Source: a virus. Taken from it: a stretch of DNA of 21,963 nucleotides. Position numbers and translations under genes: made by a program. Positions 9,101 through 17,543 of this stretch are shown here, in pieces (the first letter of the stretch is position 1; each line of letters begins with the position of its first letter). The stretch lies in IMG/VR virus record IMGVR_UViG_3300010148_000141, positions 1 to 21,963 of that record, one strand, 5' to 3'. The notes under the pieces were generated by a model that saw only the letters and a program-made list of their open reading frames with translations, did not search any database and was not told the DNA's origin.

Positions 9101-12100
9101 AGAAGAGTTTTTAATTGGTGCTTTACTTGGGGGTGGTACAACTCTTGTATCTAATGTAAACACAAGTAGAGATTATATAGTAGATGACTTATATAAAGAT
9201 GCTCTTTTAACTTCCTACAACAACTATAAGTCTAAGGGTGGAAAGTCAGATATTTTTTCATACATAGACAACATGGTTGGTAAAAACATTGACCCTAAAA
9301 CCAAGTTTACTCAAACTGACGCTAAAAAAATGAAAGACAAGTTAACTAACCTTTTTGGAGAGTTAGATAATTTAGTTGGAGAGAATAAACTTTATGACAA
9401 TGACCTATCTAAAAGAGAGCTTTTAAACTTAGTGGAAGGCAAGAAAGTTGCTGAAGCACTTCAGGGTTCTTTAGACCCTGTTCAAGCTGAGTTAATGAAA
9501 AATAGAATAAAAGATTACGATAGTTCTATAAACAAAATACTCAAAGGGGCTGACCCAATAAAGGTTATGAGTGACCTTGCTATTAAAAATGACAATGCAG
9601 TAAATAACTATGTCAAAGGTTTTATGAAAAACACTGACATACCAGATGGGGCTAAAGCACTTATAAGACAGTTGTCATCTAATTCAATTACTACAGAGAG
9701 TCAGAAAAGGTTATATTTAGCTGCTTTATCAGAGGATATAAAGAGATTGGACAGTATGGACTCAGATAAGATGACAGATGTAGATAAAAAGAAACTAACC
9801 TTATACAAGAGAATAGAAAAAGATATTAACAATCTAAAAGTAAAAAAAGATGAAACAACAACTACCACTGCAACTGGAACAGAGGCTGGAAGAACTGCCA
9901 GAGGAACTGAAACTGAAGGTGTTGGAAAAGATACTGAACAGGCTGCAACAGAATCAGAAAAAACAACCCTCAATCAAAACATAGGTAAAAGGGTTTCTTA
10001 CAAAGGTAAAAAAGGAATACTTGCAAAAGACAAAAATGGTAATTTCATACTTAAACCTATAGGTAGGGGTAGGGGTGTGAAAATCAAAGGTGTTAAGAGG
10101 GGGAATATGAGAATGGGGACTGTTGGCCTTCAATATGAGGGGGCAAATATATCTGTTGATAATAATAATAATCTTACTATAGATGGACAAAATTCTGGAG
10201 AAATAGTTGGATTATATAAAGATGATTCAGGTGCTTTGGGTGGAGTGATTACTATTGACGATAAAGTTGGAGATTTAATTGTTAATAAAGATAAAACTAA
10301 ATCTAAGATTAGGAGACTTCAAAAAAGAAGAAACAATGGAGACATTTCTCAAAGAGAGTTTCTAAATAAAGTTAGAGAAATAGATGGTGTAAACATCTTA
10401 ACAGATAGTGATGTTAAGTTTGATGCTGCTTCTAATAAAGTTACAAACGATATTCTTAACGCTGGTGGTGTTGAGGTTATAACAATGGAGGATGTAGAAC
10501 AAATGATAGATGAGGCTATAAATGAGCTTGGTCAAGAATATCAGACAAAATCACAGAAAGCTAAACAAGAAAAATCTAATCAATCTAAAAGAAATAAAAA
10601 AGAAAATATAAAGCAAGAGAAGAGGTCTACTGAGCCCTTATTTGACTCAAGGTCTGGAACTGATATAGACTCCTTAATAGAAGAGTACGACAAGTTTGAG
10701 GGTGCAGAATACAGGGCAAAAGTTAGAATATTAAAACAAGCTAAGAACCTTTTTCAAACACAAGGACAAAGTGTTGTTATACATGATAATACTGAATCAG
10801 AAGTTGAATACTTTATAAACCAAGGATTTAACCCTGTCGAGGCAGTTAAATTAGCTGTAGGAGGTAATGGTTTTAATTTAGAGAGTGGTTTAGGTAATGA
10901 AGCAGTAATGCATATTAATTTTGAGCTAGCTAATGACAATACACTATTCCATGAGGCAGCTCATCCATTTGTAACATCTATATTTGAATATGCTAAACAG
11001 GGAAATAAAAATGCTAAGCAATTAGTTGAGAGCATAGAAAAAACATTACCAAAGGAATATTTAGACTTTGGATATAATCCAAAATCAGGATATGCAAAAG
11101 ACAAAAGTGGAAAAACACCATTGGATAAAAATGGCAATGTAGATAGAAAAAGGGTTACTAATAAATATGATTCAAATGGTCCACTTGCTGAAGCACTAGC
11201 TGAGTTTTTAGCAGATGCTGGTCTTAAAAAGTTTGATGATAATCAAAGCACTTTAAACAAAGCTATTAGTTACGCTAAATCAACTATAAGTTCAATACTT
11301 GGAATAGAAACTGATAATCCTGTAAACATAAGTCTAGAAGAGTTAAGTAACTTAACCAATATAGATGACGTTGCACAAATATTCAAAGAGTCTACATCAA
11401 GAGGGATGACAGTTAACGAGAAGGCCAGAGGTCAAGTTAAGCCAACAATTAAAAGACAAGTTGACAATTCTATCCCAGGTGAAGTTATTGCAGAAAATGT
11501 AACCATGACCAGCATAGACAGTGATGTTGGTCAAGATGTCTCACCCACTAATGTTGATAATGTAGAGAGGACATTTGAAGAGGGAGATGTTATAAGAGCA
11601 GATAGAGGTGATTATGAGGGGCAAACATTTACAGTTATAGCAGCAGATAGAGCTTTAACAGGTAATGTTAAGTCGCCAACAGGGGTGGAAATGGAGTTTA
11701 AAGGTGGAATGTATTTTCCATACGCTTTTAAAGGTTATGCTTGGGCTGTGCATGGTCCTGCAATTGGAACAAGACTTATTAACTCTGCTAAAGCAACAGA
11801 TGGCAGGGTTGCAGTAATGATTACAGGAGACAGAGGTATAGAGGGAAGTTTATTAATGTCTGAGTATATAATAAAAGAGTTCCAAAATGCTATAGATAAT
11901 AAAACAGCTAGTAAAAAAGATGTTCTAGAATTTATAAATGGGAAATTAAATAATAGGGCTATAAGAGAAGCTATAGACAAAAAAAAATTACTAGGCAATA
12001 GAAAAGGCATAAAAGATTTAGGTGAGATTATGCCTATATTTGAGCAACTAAGTTTTGCTGCAAGAAAATCATTTATTGAAAAAATTGTTGAATCCAAAGA

Positions 12101-15100
12101 CAGTACAATGAATAAATTTGGACTACCTGGTTCAGATGCAATTTTAGATTGGGTAAATGACCCAGACTTAAAAAATATTAGGAACTCAAGTGTAGTTTCT
12201 ATGGTTCAAATTGATGTAAACGACCCTAATGTAATTGTTGATACACAATCATCTGATTATGATGGGCCAATTCATGAGTCTTACAGGTATCTCATTAAAG
12301 GGAGTCCAATAACTGTTCTTAACAAGTCTATTCCTATTGAGGACCTAGTAGAATCTTATAGGGGTGAGAAATACTTGGAAAAAGGAAAGTTTTCCACAAG
12401 TAGAGCAGGATATGCAGTAGCTCAGTCAATGCCAGAAGTTAAGTTTCAAACATATGGAGACAATGGGTTTTCAGCATTAGATTCTGCTTTAGAATTTACA
12501 GACATAAACAGTGGTACACCAAAACAGTGGATAAAAGAAATAAAAAGAGTTGGAGATAGAAACACTCTTAATGAACTAAAGTTTGTGGGAATGAGAGATT
12601 TCTTAAAGTCTGTTGAAAGGTCTTACGCTGATGGACTTATACCAAAAGCTGCTATTCAAGATTATATATCTATGAATAATACCTCTATAGATATAGAAGA
12701 AAATACTATGAGAATTAGTAACCCTATGCTTGACTTGTCTACTGTAACTTTTGAAGATATAACAAACGAAGATGGTGAGAGAGTTTTATTAATAAGAGAT
12801 ATAAAGGCACCAAATAAAGATATGATGTCTAATACTCCACCAACAATAAGAACATTAATTAAGTTTGCTTCAGACAATAATTATGATTCTATTGCTTTTG
12901 AAAATGGCAACAAATTTAAAGGTTCAAAATCAGAGTTCTTTGATAGCGTTGTTCCTGAAGTTGTTAATGACATTATATCAGATATTAACCCAGGTCAAGG
13001 TGTGGTTTTAACTAGTGTTGATAATGTTGGCTATGTATCTGTTGATGTAACAAACCAAGTAACAAGTCTATCTGAGGATATGAGCAATCCATCTTCTAAA
13101 GAAGGATTTTTTGATAATAAAGATAAATTATTCTATACAACAAACCCTAAGTTTCAAAAATCTAACAGAATAAATTCTTTTAAAGAGTTTTTATTTGGAC
13201 AAGAACCCCTTGGGGAACAGATAATTAGAGAACTTAAACCAACAGGAAATATACCTAGAGAGGTTTTTGATTTAGGTGTACAATCTAAAAGCAATATTGA
13301 TGCAGAAAAGTTTGAGTTAAAAAAATTAATTGACAAACTTAGAAATATAATAGAAAGCAATCAGCAGAGTGGTAATCCAATATCATTAAGAGAAATAAAT
13401 GATGCACTAACAGACCCAACTGCTAAAATAAAATCATTAAACTCAGAGCTGTCTCTATATGAGAGTGATTTAGAAACGCTGGATAGAAATAATAAAAGCT
13501 ATGCTGCTGGTGTTGTTTTAGAAAAAATAAAAGACGTTGAGAAAACAATAAAAGAACTTAAGGATGGTCACGCAGGTAGAGCAACAGTAAAAGATTTAGA
13601 TTCTGCACCTGAGCTTCAAGACATGGTTAAAAAAGTTAGAAGAAAAATAGACTCTTTAAGTAAGAAATTGAAAAGCGTTGTTACAGATGGTCTTGGGGTT
13701 ACTATTGATGAAAACTTAGGCATATATATAAATAGACAATATAGAATATTTAATGACCAAAAATATAGAGAAAATATGGAGAACCTTATTAGCTCTATGA
13801 TTGAAGAAAAAGTTAGAACAGGTAAAATAAAAGAATCTATAGAGGGATTCGAAAGAGAGTATAATGTTATACAGAGTGCTATGAATTTCTTTGCAGAAAA
13901 ATATAAGAAGCACCTTAGCCAACAGGGACTTCCATCTGAGGAAATAAGTGAAGAGAGAGTTTTAAGGTTTGTTTCTGAGCTTTTCTTTAATAAGGATGAG
14001 AGAAGTGACTTTGTTTCATCTGTTCTTAAAACAAGAGATATTAATACCAGTATTTTTACCACAAGAAAAGATATACCTGATGCTATAAAAGATTTATATA
14101 GTCCAATAGAAAACCCTGTTTATAATATAGTCAATTCATTAACTAAAATGGTTGACGAATATGAAACAATGTACTTCAAAGCTTCTGCAGTTGAATCCTT
14201 AAATGGAACTTTTGTTTTTGATTCATCAAACAGACCTTTAGGTGAAGGTGGTAAGAAATATAGCAGCAAGTTTACTATAAAGTTTAACAACAAAACTTAT
14301 TATACAACTCAAGAACTTAAAGACTTTATTGAAGGCGAAGAAATAACCTTTAGTAAACCAATGAGAGTAGCACAATTTGTTAATGGTGTTATAAAGATTG
14401 GTAAAACTATTTGGTCTCCAAAAACTCACGTAAGAAACTTCTTTGGTAACATGTATTTTGCAGCCATTAATGGACATACTCCTGGTTCAAACTTTTTAGA
14501 AAGCTGGAGGATTATGCAAAATTTATTCGAAAAAAGCACAACCCAAGAGAGAGAAGATATGTTTGCCACAATGATTAGAGCTGGAATAATAGATTCTGTT
14601 TATGCAGACGAGTTAAAAGCTATATTGAAAGATGGTAATTTAGGTAAGCTTGGAGTTGAGTTATTTGAGAACAATGCAGATATAGATGTTATAAAAAAGA
14701 AAAATCCTGGTATTTTAAAAACAATTAATGACTTTACAAATAAAGCTTATCTATTTGAAGATGTTGTTTGGAAGGGTGCAGGTTTCTTAAGTGAGCTTCA
14801 GTTATATTTAGATGCAGGTTATACTAGAGAACAGGCTTTAAAAGAGGCCTCTGACAACATAAGAGGAGGATATACTACATATTCTCTTGTTCCTAAATTA
14901 GGTAAAAGACTTAGAAGAACAATACTTCTTAGTGATTTCGTATCATTCCCTGCTGAAGTTTTAAGAACAAGTTTAAATTCACTTTATATAGCACAAAAAC
15001 AGATAAGGTCAGGAAATAGAACATTAATGATACATGGCTTTAAAAGGTTATTTGGAATATATTTTGCAGTAAAAACAATGCCTCATATTATGACTGGACT

Positions 15101-16280
15101 AGCCACCTTTTGGGGTACAATACTTGAGTTTATTAAGAATCTATTTGATGATGAGCCTGAAGAAGGAGAAAACGATTTTATGAACTGGAAGCTCATGAAT
15201 GGAAAACAAGATATAGTTGGAGGATGGGAGTTTTTTGAAAACCTATCTGATTATTACGACAAAAAGAAAAAATTTGACTGGGAGCAAACTGGATTAGATG
15301 ATATAGATAGAGAAAAAATAATACAACTGTTTGCACCTGCTTGGATGAAATATGGAGATGTAAAACTTATCTCTGCTCAGTCAAATGAAAATGGACAATT
15401 CGATGGCACAATGTATGTATGGAACTCAAGCGATAATATGTCTGACGCTTTATGGAGGAGAGTTATAAATGCTCTTTCTAATACACCTGAAGATGACCCT
15501 ACGTTTAGAAAATATAATTACAGAGGAGACGTTCTCCCTATGATAGATGATGTTTTACACGCTGCCATTGAACCTTTTGTGAATAAAAGTATGTTAACTC
15601 AATTAACTGAAGAGATTATACAAAACAAAAAACAATCTGGAGGTAATATATCTAGCGATGACGATTCATGGTTTGAGGTTGTAGGTAAAAACTTTAAACA
15701 TGGATTAAAAAGTGTCGCACCTGGATTTGCTACACAAATTTACGACCTAATGGAGAGTTGGCAACCTGATTTATTTATGAGTGAAGAGGAATTAAAATAC
15801 AGTAAAAAAAGTTTTTTACATGAAGCTATGTCTTTCACTGGTAATAGATTCTCTAGATTTAATATACAAGAAAACTTTAATTATAAAGTTAGAGATGTTG
15901 TAACCAGCTTAAATGAGCTAAGACCAAAGGGAGAAAGTAGCAGGAAAATGAAAAAATATGTCAAAAGACAAATAGAATATTTAGATAAATTATATATTTA
16001 CTCTGAATTTTTTGGTATAGAAACAGAAGGGGTAAAGAAAGCTTTAATGAAAACTATGGATGATAGGTTTGATACAAACCAAAGCAACAGAGATAATATA
16101 ATTAGTCAATATGTTCGTGGATATGGTTTTGGAGAGGATATATACAACTTCTTAAATAGAGATAGGGTTTCTGTGCCTGACTTTGAAACATGGTCAAAGT
16201 CTAACGACTGGTCAGAGTTTTTGAAAAATTGGCAAACAGAACAAATACAAGAAACAATAGAAAAAGAATTAAGTGAATAA
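6111..16280 (+). CDS. Giant polyvalent virion protein with peptidase domains
   Basis: This 3389-residue protein is probably an internal virion protein ejected with the DNA. Residues ~8-45 hold two K-Y-P-x-Y-Q motifs, a recurrent N-terminal feature of phage internal proteins. Residues ~190-300 are an M15/VanY-like peptidoglycan peptidase: S217-A-Y-R220, S234-Y-H236-L-H-G239-M-A241-I-D243, and E289-H-V-H292 fit the S-x-x-R, S-x-H-x-x-G-x-A-x-D and E-x-x-H metal/catalytic motifs. Hydrophobic, Ala/Gly-rich stretches at ~689-716, 828-885 and 995-1016 could insert in membranes. A Thr/Glu-rich linker covers ~1247-1287 and a Lys-rich tract ~1479-1506. H1614-E-A-A-H1618 with E1694/E1698 downstream looks like a zincin centre. 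Residues ~1865-2270 recall polyvalent-protein domains (G-T-P-K-Q-W at 2135; Y-D-S-I-A-F near 2260). A coiled coil covers ~2400-2525. W-S-P-K-T-H-V-R-N near 2766 begins a LPD38-like region, with a hydrophobic segment at ~2980-3014. No frameshift is visible. Confidence 0.8.
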   Translation: MTQDDKITIEELAQRLKEKYPQYQSMDNQELVDKVLSKYPEYQNVLKKKDQSEEDLLDVEDGTSELENIGLDSLQAEENTPVYTINGENTSKESVLESINNDEFIEGVVNGDNNIDIQNDESTSEILVNKVNDFNNKQEENNNTPNITINEEADEELIKTDPTKAVSRESLVPILTQEDKISLTGGLTNNAVNPVVNQALAEVRDVWPEQPLLNIESAYRDEELNKSVGGHDHSYHLHGMAIDLTGDSAKVFLNWVNTTEEGKAWAEKWTEGADGGTGIILESEGTRKEHVHIQFKKGLGNPLTNSEPSALPEGNMETIDRVSQTNQSDVSDDGWVSGDTPMLNLSGVSKEEKNKILSEIDDTYSNFNIEDVSSLYTEKELKHLRDKLESEELMVTGGRTPGAVKEKGFGITDPWWKSDEYFNELVNRPRKVIQQYLNSGWEHVGNRSYKHTETGIVISPEDSEGRNPLIANSSAIPEMIKLSQENPEYLRDLNYVKIKELYDKFNPILSNYYQQEIEKSSGDKKELLEQEFKINMGEFVLGKTNSMLKGLENSIPESVNEQTIEVGKKLSLMEDWLVKQQKLINSYPKTAYGFVDTRYMSEQDIDSYNSLVKDYNEKYNGIYKNLLGEQNKIIEDNPNLGVINNLSSGYNESVKYINAARENEIWKSHYDKIIKRQQEIDKEWKNTPWTAVPAFALAQIASDLTGTMLKGIASVPEQIKSIFSYENEYDFTDKISREVAKAWETSPFNIPKPTALNNAEALGKVYSSNVDGNNIYFDDKGRIKHILNKDGLKVEGGTDEYNKAVKEYNENKETYPIEESYQWGNTLYNVLHAGGGFAVDMGLAWLTRGRAKSLGAGLKAQRYAFAGGLTGATNLRMYHGFREEAIKQGLLPGDASRFGNEASAIVSAIELLTPDFGMLNASTKKLAANEVFDALSRTTKQDAVDKIIRRNTINNTLFYGTMEGSEEVFQSLGVDALKDNYYREYNFETEGLSRRSAEEFLIGALLGGGTTLVSNVNTSRDYIVDDLYKDALLTSYNNYKSKGGKSDIFSYIDNMVGKNIDPKTKFTQTDAKKMKDKLTNLFGELDNLVGENKLYDNDLSKRELLNLVEGKKVAEALQGSLDPVQAELMKNRIKDYDSSINKILKGADPIKVMSDLAIKNDNAVNNYVKGFMKNTDIPDGAKALIRQLSSNSITTESQKRLYLAALSEDIKRLDSMDSDKMTDVDKKKLTLYKRIEKDINNLKVKKDETTTTTATGTEAGRTARGTETEGVGKDTEQAATESEKTTLNQNIGKRVSYKGKKGILAKDKNGNFILKPIGRGRGVKIKGVKRGNMRMGTVGLQYEGANISVDNNNNLTIDGQNSGEIVGLYKDDSGALGGVITIDDKVGDLIVNKDKTKSKIRRLQKRRNNGDISQREFLNKVREIDGVNILTDSDVKFDAASNKVTNDILNAGGVEVITMEDVEQMIDEAINELGQEYQTKSQKAKQEKSNQSKRNKKENIKQEKRSTEPLFDSRSGTDIDSLIEEYDKFEGAEYRAKVRILKQAKNLFQTQGQSVVIHDNTESEVEYFINQGFNPVEAVKLAVGGNGFNLESGLGNEAVMHINFELANDNTLFHEAAHPFVTSIFEYAKQGNKNAKQLVESIEKTLPKEYLDFGYNPKSGYAKDKSGKTPLDKNGNVDRKRVTNKYDSNGPLAEALAEFLADAGLKKFDDNQSTLNKAISYAKSTISSILGIETDNPVNISLEELSNLTNIDDVAQIFKESTSRGMTVNEKARGQVKPTIKRQVDNSIPGEVIAENVTMTSIDSDVGQDVSPTNVDNVERTFEEGDVIRADRGDYEGQTFTVIAADRALTGNVKSPTGVEMEFKGGMYFPYAFKGYAWAVHGPAIGTRLINSAKATDGRVAVMITGDRGIEGSLLMSEYIIKEFQNAIDNKTASKKDVLEFINGKLNNRAIREAIDKKKLLGNRKGIKDLGEIMPIFEQLSFAARKSFIEKIVESKDSTMNKFGLPGSDAILDWVNDPDLKNIRNSSVVSMVQIDVNDPNVIVDTQSSDYDGPIHESYRYLIKGSPITVLNKSIPIEDLVESYRGEKYLEKGKFSTSRAGYAVAQSMPEVKFQTYGDNGFSALDSALEFTDINSGTPKQWIKEIKRVGDRNTLNELKFVGMRDFLKSVERSYADGLIPKAAIQDYISMNNTSIDIEENTMRISNPMLDLSTVTFEDITNEDGERVLLIRDIKAPNKDMMSNTPPTIRTLIKFASDNNYDSIAFENGNKFKGSKSEFFDSVVPEVVNDIISDINPGQGVVLTSVDNVGYVSVDVTNQVTSLSEDMSNPSSKEGFFDNKDKLFYTTNPKFQKSNRINSFKEFLFGQEPLGEQIIRELKPTGNIPREVFDLGVQSKSNIDAEKFELKKLIDKLRNIIESNQQSGNPISLREINDALTDPTAKIKSLNSELSLYESDLETLDRNNKSYAAGVVLEKIKDVEKTIKELKDGHAGRATVKDLDSAPELQDMVKKVRRKIDSLSKKLKSVVTDGLGVTIDENLGIYINRQYRIFNDQKYRENMENLISSMIEEKVRTGKIKESIEGFEREYNVIQSAMNFFAEKYKKHLSQQGLPSEEISEERVLRFVSELFFNKDERSDFVSSVLKTRDINTSIFTTRKDIPDAIKDLYSPIENPVYNIVNSLTKMVDEYETMYFKASAVESLNGTFVFDSSNRPLGEGGKKYSSKFTIKFNNKTYYTTQELKDFIEGEEITFSKPMRVAQFVNGVIKIGKTIWSPKTHVRNFFGNMYFAAINGHTPGSNFLESWRIMQNLFEKSTTQEREDMFATMIRAGIIDSVYADELKAILKDGNLGKLGVELFENNADIDVIKKKNPGILKTINDFTNKAYLFEDVVWKGAGFLSELQLYLDAGYTREQALKEASDNIRGGYTTYSLVPKLGKRLRRTILLSDFVSFPAEVLRTSLNSLYIAQKQIRSGNRTLMIHGFKRLFGIYFAVKTMPHIMTGLATFWGTILEFIKNLFDDEPEEGENDFMNWKLMNGKQDIVGGWEFFENLSDYYDKKKKFDWEQTGLDDIDREKIIQLFAPAWMKYGDVKLISAQSNENGQFDGTMYVWNSSDNMSDALWRRVINALSNTPEDDPTFRKYNYRGDVLPMIDDVLHAAIEPFVNKSMLTQLTEEIIQNKKQSGGNISSDDDSWFEVVGKNFKHGLKSVAPGFATQIYDLMESWQPDLFMSEEELKYSKKSFLHEAMSFTGNRFSRFNIQENFNYKVRDVVTSLNELRPKGESSRKMKKYVKRQIEYLDKLYIYSEFFGIETEGVKKALMKTMDDRFDTNQSNRDNIISQYVRGYGFGEDIYNFLNRDRVSVPDFETWSKSNDWSEFLKNWQTEQIQETIEKELSE

Positions 16281-16282
16281 CT

Positions 16283-16783
16283 ATGAAACTAGAAGTAGCA
16301 AGAATATCAAGTGGACCAGATTCCACATCAGGAATATTATTTATAATAGATGACGCAGCAGATAGTCCCCATAGCGAGGGCTACAGATGTAAAAAAAGTT
16401 TTGTGTGTTACACATTAGAAGATGAAAAAAGAGATGAGAAAGTATTTGGAGAAACTAGAATCCCTGCTGGGACATATAAACTTAAACTCAGAACAGAGGG
16501 TGGATACCATCAAAAATATTCTAAGCGATTTCCTGATATTCATAGGGGCATGCTTCATGTCACTGATGTTCCTAATTTTGAGTATATTCTCATTCATTGT
16601 GGCAATACTGATGAACATACTGCAGGTTGTTTACTCGTTGGTGACTCGCAAGAAAACAATCAAATAATGGAAAATGGATTCATTGGAAAGTCCACTCAAG
16701 CTTATAAAAGAATATATCCAAAGATAGCAGAAGCACTACTTAATAACAAAGAAGTGTTAATAACTTACAAGAACATTGCATAA
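16283..16783 (+). CDS. DUF5675 family protein
   Basis: This 166-residue protein matches the DUF5675 pattern as I recall it: C-Y-T-L-E-D-E, G-E-T-R-I-P-A-G-T-Y, a K-Y-x-x-R-F-P segment, then I-L-I-H105-C-G-N108 and T113-A-G-C116-L-L-V-G. The family's biochemical role is not established to my knowledge. The His...Gly-Cys arrangement loosely resembles the active site of L,D-transpeptidase folds, so a cell-wall role is possible but unproven. It starts 2 nt after the stop of the giant virion gene and has no Shine-Dalgarno, so it is part of the late + strand operon. A second, hydrophobic ORF lies inside it in another frame (listed separately). The family assignment is fairly confident; the function is open. 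Confidence 0.75.
   Translation: MKLEVARISSGPDSTSGILFIIDDAADSPHSEGYRCKKSFVCYTLEDEKRDEKVFGETRIPAGTYKLKLRTEGGYHQKYSKRFPDIHRGMLHVTDVPNFEYILIHCGNTDEHTAGCLLVGDSQENNQIMENGFIGKSTQAYKRIYPKIAEALLNNKEVLITYKNIA
16422..16667 (+). CDS. Candidate nested membrane protein inside the DUF5675 gene (uncertain)
   Basis: This 81-codon ORF lies wholly inside the DUF5675 gene, shifted +1. Its product has a charged N-terminus (M-K-K-E-M-R-K), a hydrophobic stretch of about 35 residues (roughly 36-73), and a basic tail ending R-K-K-T-I-K. That is the layout of a small holin or spanin-like membrane protein. No ribosome binding site is visible, but most genes here lack one. A convincing 3-TM holin exists at 18312-18722, so a second one is not required. 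It may be a chance product of reading a beta-rich gene out of frame. Confidence 0.18.
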   Translation: MKKEMRKYLEKLESLLGHINLNSEQRVDTIKNILSDFLIFIGACFMSLMFLILSIFSFIVAILMNILQVVYSLVTRKKTIK

Positions 16784-16835
16784 CTAACAGATATTTTTAC
16801 TATCTTTAGCTTGTGTTTTTCATAATGTTTAGTTT

Positions 16836-16873
16836 TGGGAGGTTGATTTGATTCTGTATTAGGTCTCCTCCCA
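16836..16873 (+). terminator. Hairpin in the 108-nt gap before the basic protein gene
   Basis: A 7-bp perfect stem T-GGGAGG / CCTCCC-A (16836-16842 with 16867-16873) encloses a 24-nt loop and is followed by ATTCTTTT. GC-rich arms are unusual in this AT-rich DNA. The T-run is short and the loop long, so it may be a weak terminator or a regulatory hairpin. The 5' arm is Shine-Dalgarno-like and the 3' arm is anti-Shine-Dalgarno-like, and the ATG at 16892 lies 18 nt downstream. Confidence 0.35.
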
Positions 16874-16891
16874 TTCTTTTAAAAATTTAAA

Positions 16892-17176
16892 ATGAGAGAT
16901 TATAAAGACGAATATAAGAAGTTTCAATCTAGTCCTAAGCAGAGAGCTGATAATAGGAAAAGGAAGAGGGATAGATATAAACTAGAGAAAGGTGGAAAAG
17001 TATCTAAGGGTGATGGAAAAGAAGTACATCATGTTGGTGGTATAGATTCAAACAAACTAAGCATTACTTCTCCAAAAATAAACAGAAGCAAAAAGGGAGA
17101 AGGGGGTAGAAAAAAAGGAATAAAACATAACTACCCTAAAAAAAGAAAGTATGTTAATAAAAGAAAAAAAGACTAA
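16892..17176 (+). CDS. Small, highly basic HNH-like phage protein
   Basis: This 94-residue protein is about 36% Lys+Arg, so it very probably binds nucleic acid. The order S-S-P-K-Q-R, a run of K/R, V-S-K-G-D-G-K-E-V-H46-H47, then N54 and N64-R is one I recall from a widespread small phage family whose centre looks like a reduced HNH fold (D/E-V-H-H followed by Asn residues). The usual zinc-binding cysteines are absent, so nuclease activity is doubtful. It follows a 108-nt gap, the longest on the + strand, which holds a GC-rich hairpin. A true HNH gene begins 10 nt after its stop. It could be a DNA-binding or packaging-associated protein. Confidence 0.6.
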   Translation: MRDYKDEYKKFQSSPKQRADNRKRKRDRYKLEKGGKVSKGDGKEVHHVGGIDSNKLSITSPKINRSKKGEGGRKKGIKHNYPKKRKYVNKRKKD

Positions 17177-17186
17177 GCAACTTGGG

Positions 17187-17543
17187 ATGAATCCCAGCAC
17201 TGCTGCTCATAGGTTAAAAAAATCTATACTATTTAGCTTTGCAAAACAACTTGGACACAACTGGTGTTATCAGTGTGGTGCAGAAATAGAGGACATACAT
17301 AAATTCACTATAGAACATAAAAAACCATGGTTAGATTCAGATAATCCTTCTGATAACTTCTTTGATTTGGACAATATAGCATTCTCACATGCGAGCTGTA
17401 ATTATAGAGCAGCTAGAGTTAAAGATGGTATGCCATGTCCATCAGTTACAGCATATAGAAAAGGTTGTAGGTGTGATGGGTGCAAAGAGGCCAGAGCAGA
17501 ATATAGAAAGCAAAGAAAACTATTAAAAAAGAAAAATGACTAA
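17187..17543 (+). CDS. HNH endonuclease
   Basis: With a start at ATG 17187 the protein is 118 residues. C27-Y-Q-C30 and C71 are likely zinc ligands. The HNH core reads T-I-E-H44-K-K-P-W, L-D-N63-I-A-F-S-H68-A-S-C71-N. A second cysteine cluster, G-C94-R-C-D-G-C99, lies near the C-terminus, followed by a basic tail. The frame is open upstream to an ATG at 17151, which would overlap the previous gene by 26 nt. I prefer 17187 because the family normally begins M-N-P-x-x-A just before the core. HNH proteins of this type nick or cut double-stranded DNA, and some phage ones assist terminase. The downstream gene overlaps by 8 nt. Confidence 0.82.
   Translation: MNPSTAAHRLKKSILFSFAKQLGHNWCYQCGAEIEDIHKFTIEHKKPWLDSDNPSDNFFDLDNIAFSHASCNYRAARVKDGMPCPSVTAYRKGCRCDGCKEARAEYRKQRKLLKKKND

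Noticed and set aside
9849-9969. Thr/Glu-rich tract in the giant gene considered as a DNA repeat or slippage site.
   Set aside because: The codons vary and there is no exact tandem unit. It reads as an ordinary flexible linker between domains.
11735-12097. A 120-codon - strand open frame within the giant gene.
   Set aside because: It is a shadow of the long + strand frame, with the typical Ile/Leu/Ser composition and no start context or neighbours.
13616-14062. A 148-codon open frame on the - strand opposite the giant gene, hydrophobic in composition.
   Set aside because: It lies opposite a Lys/Glu-rich coiled-coil coding region. The complement of Lys/Glu codons reads as Phe/Leu/Ser, which explains the hydrophobic product.
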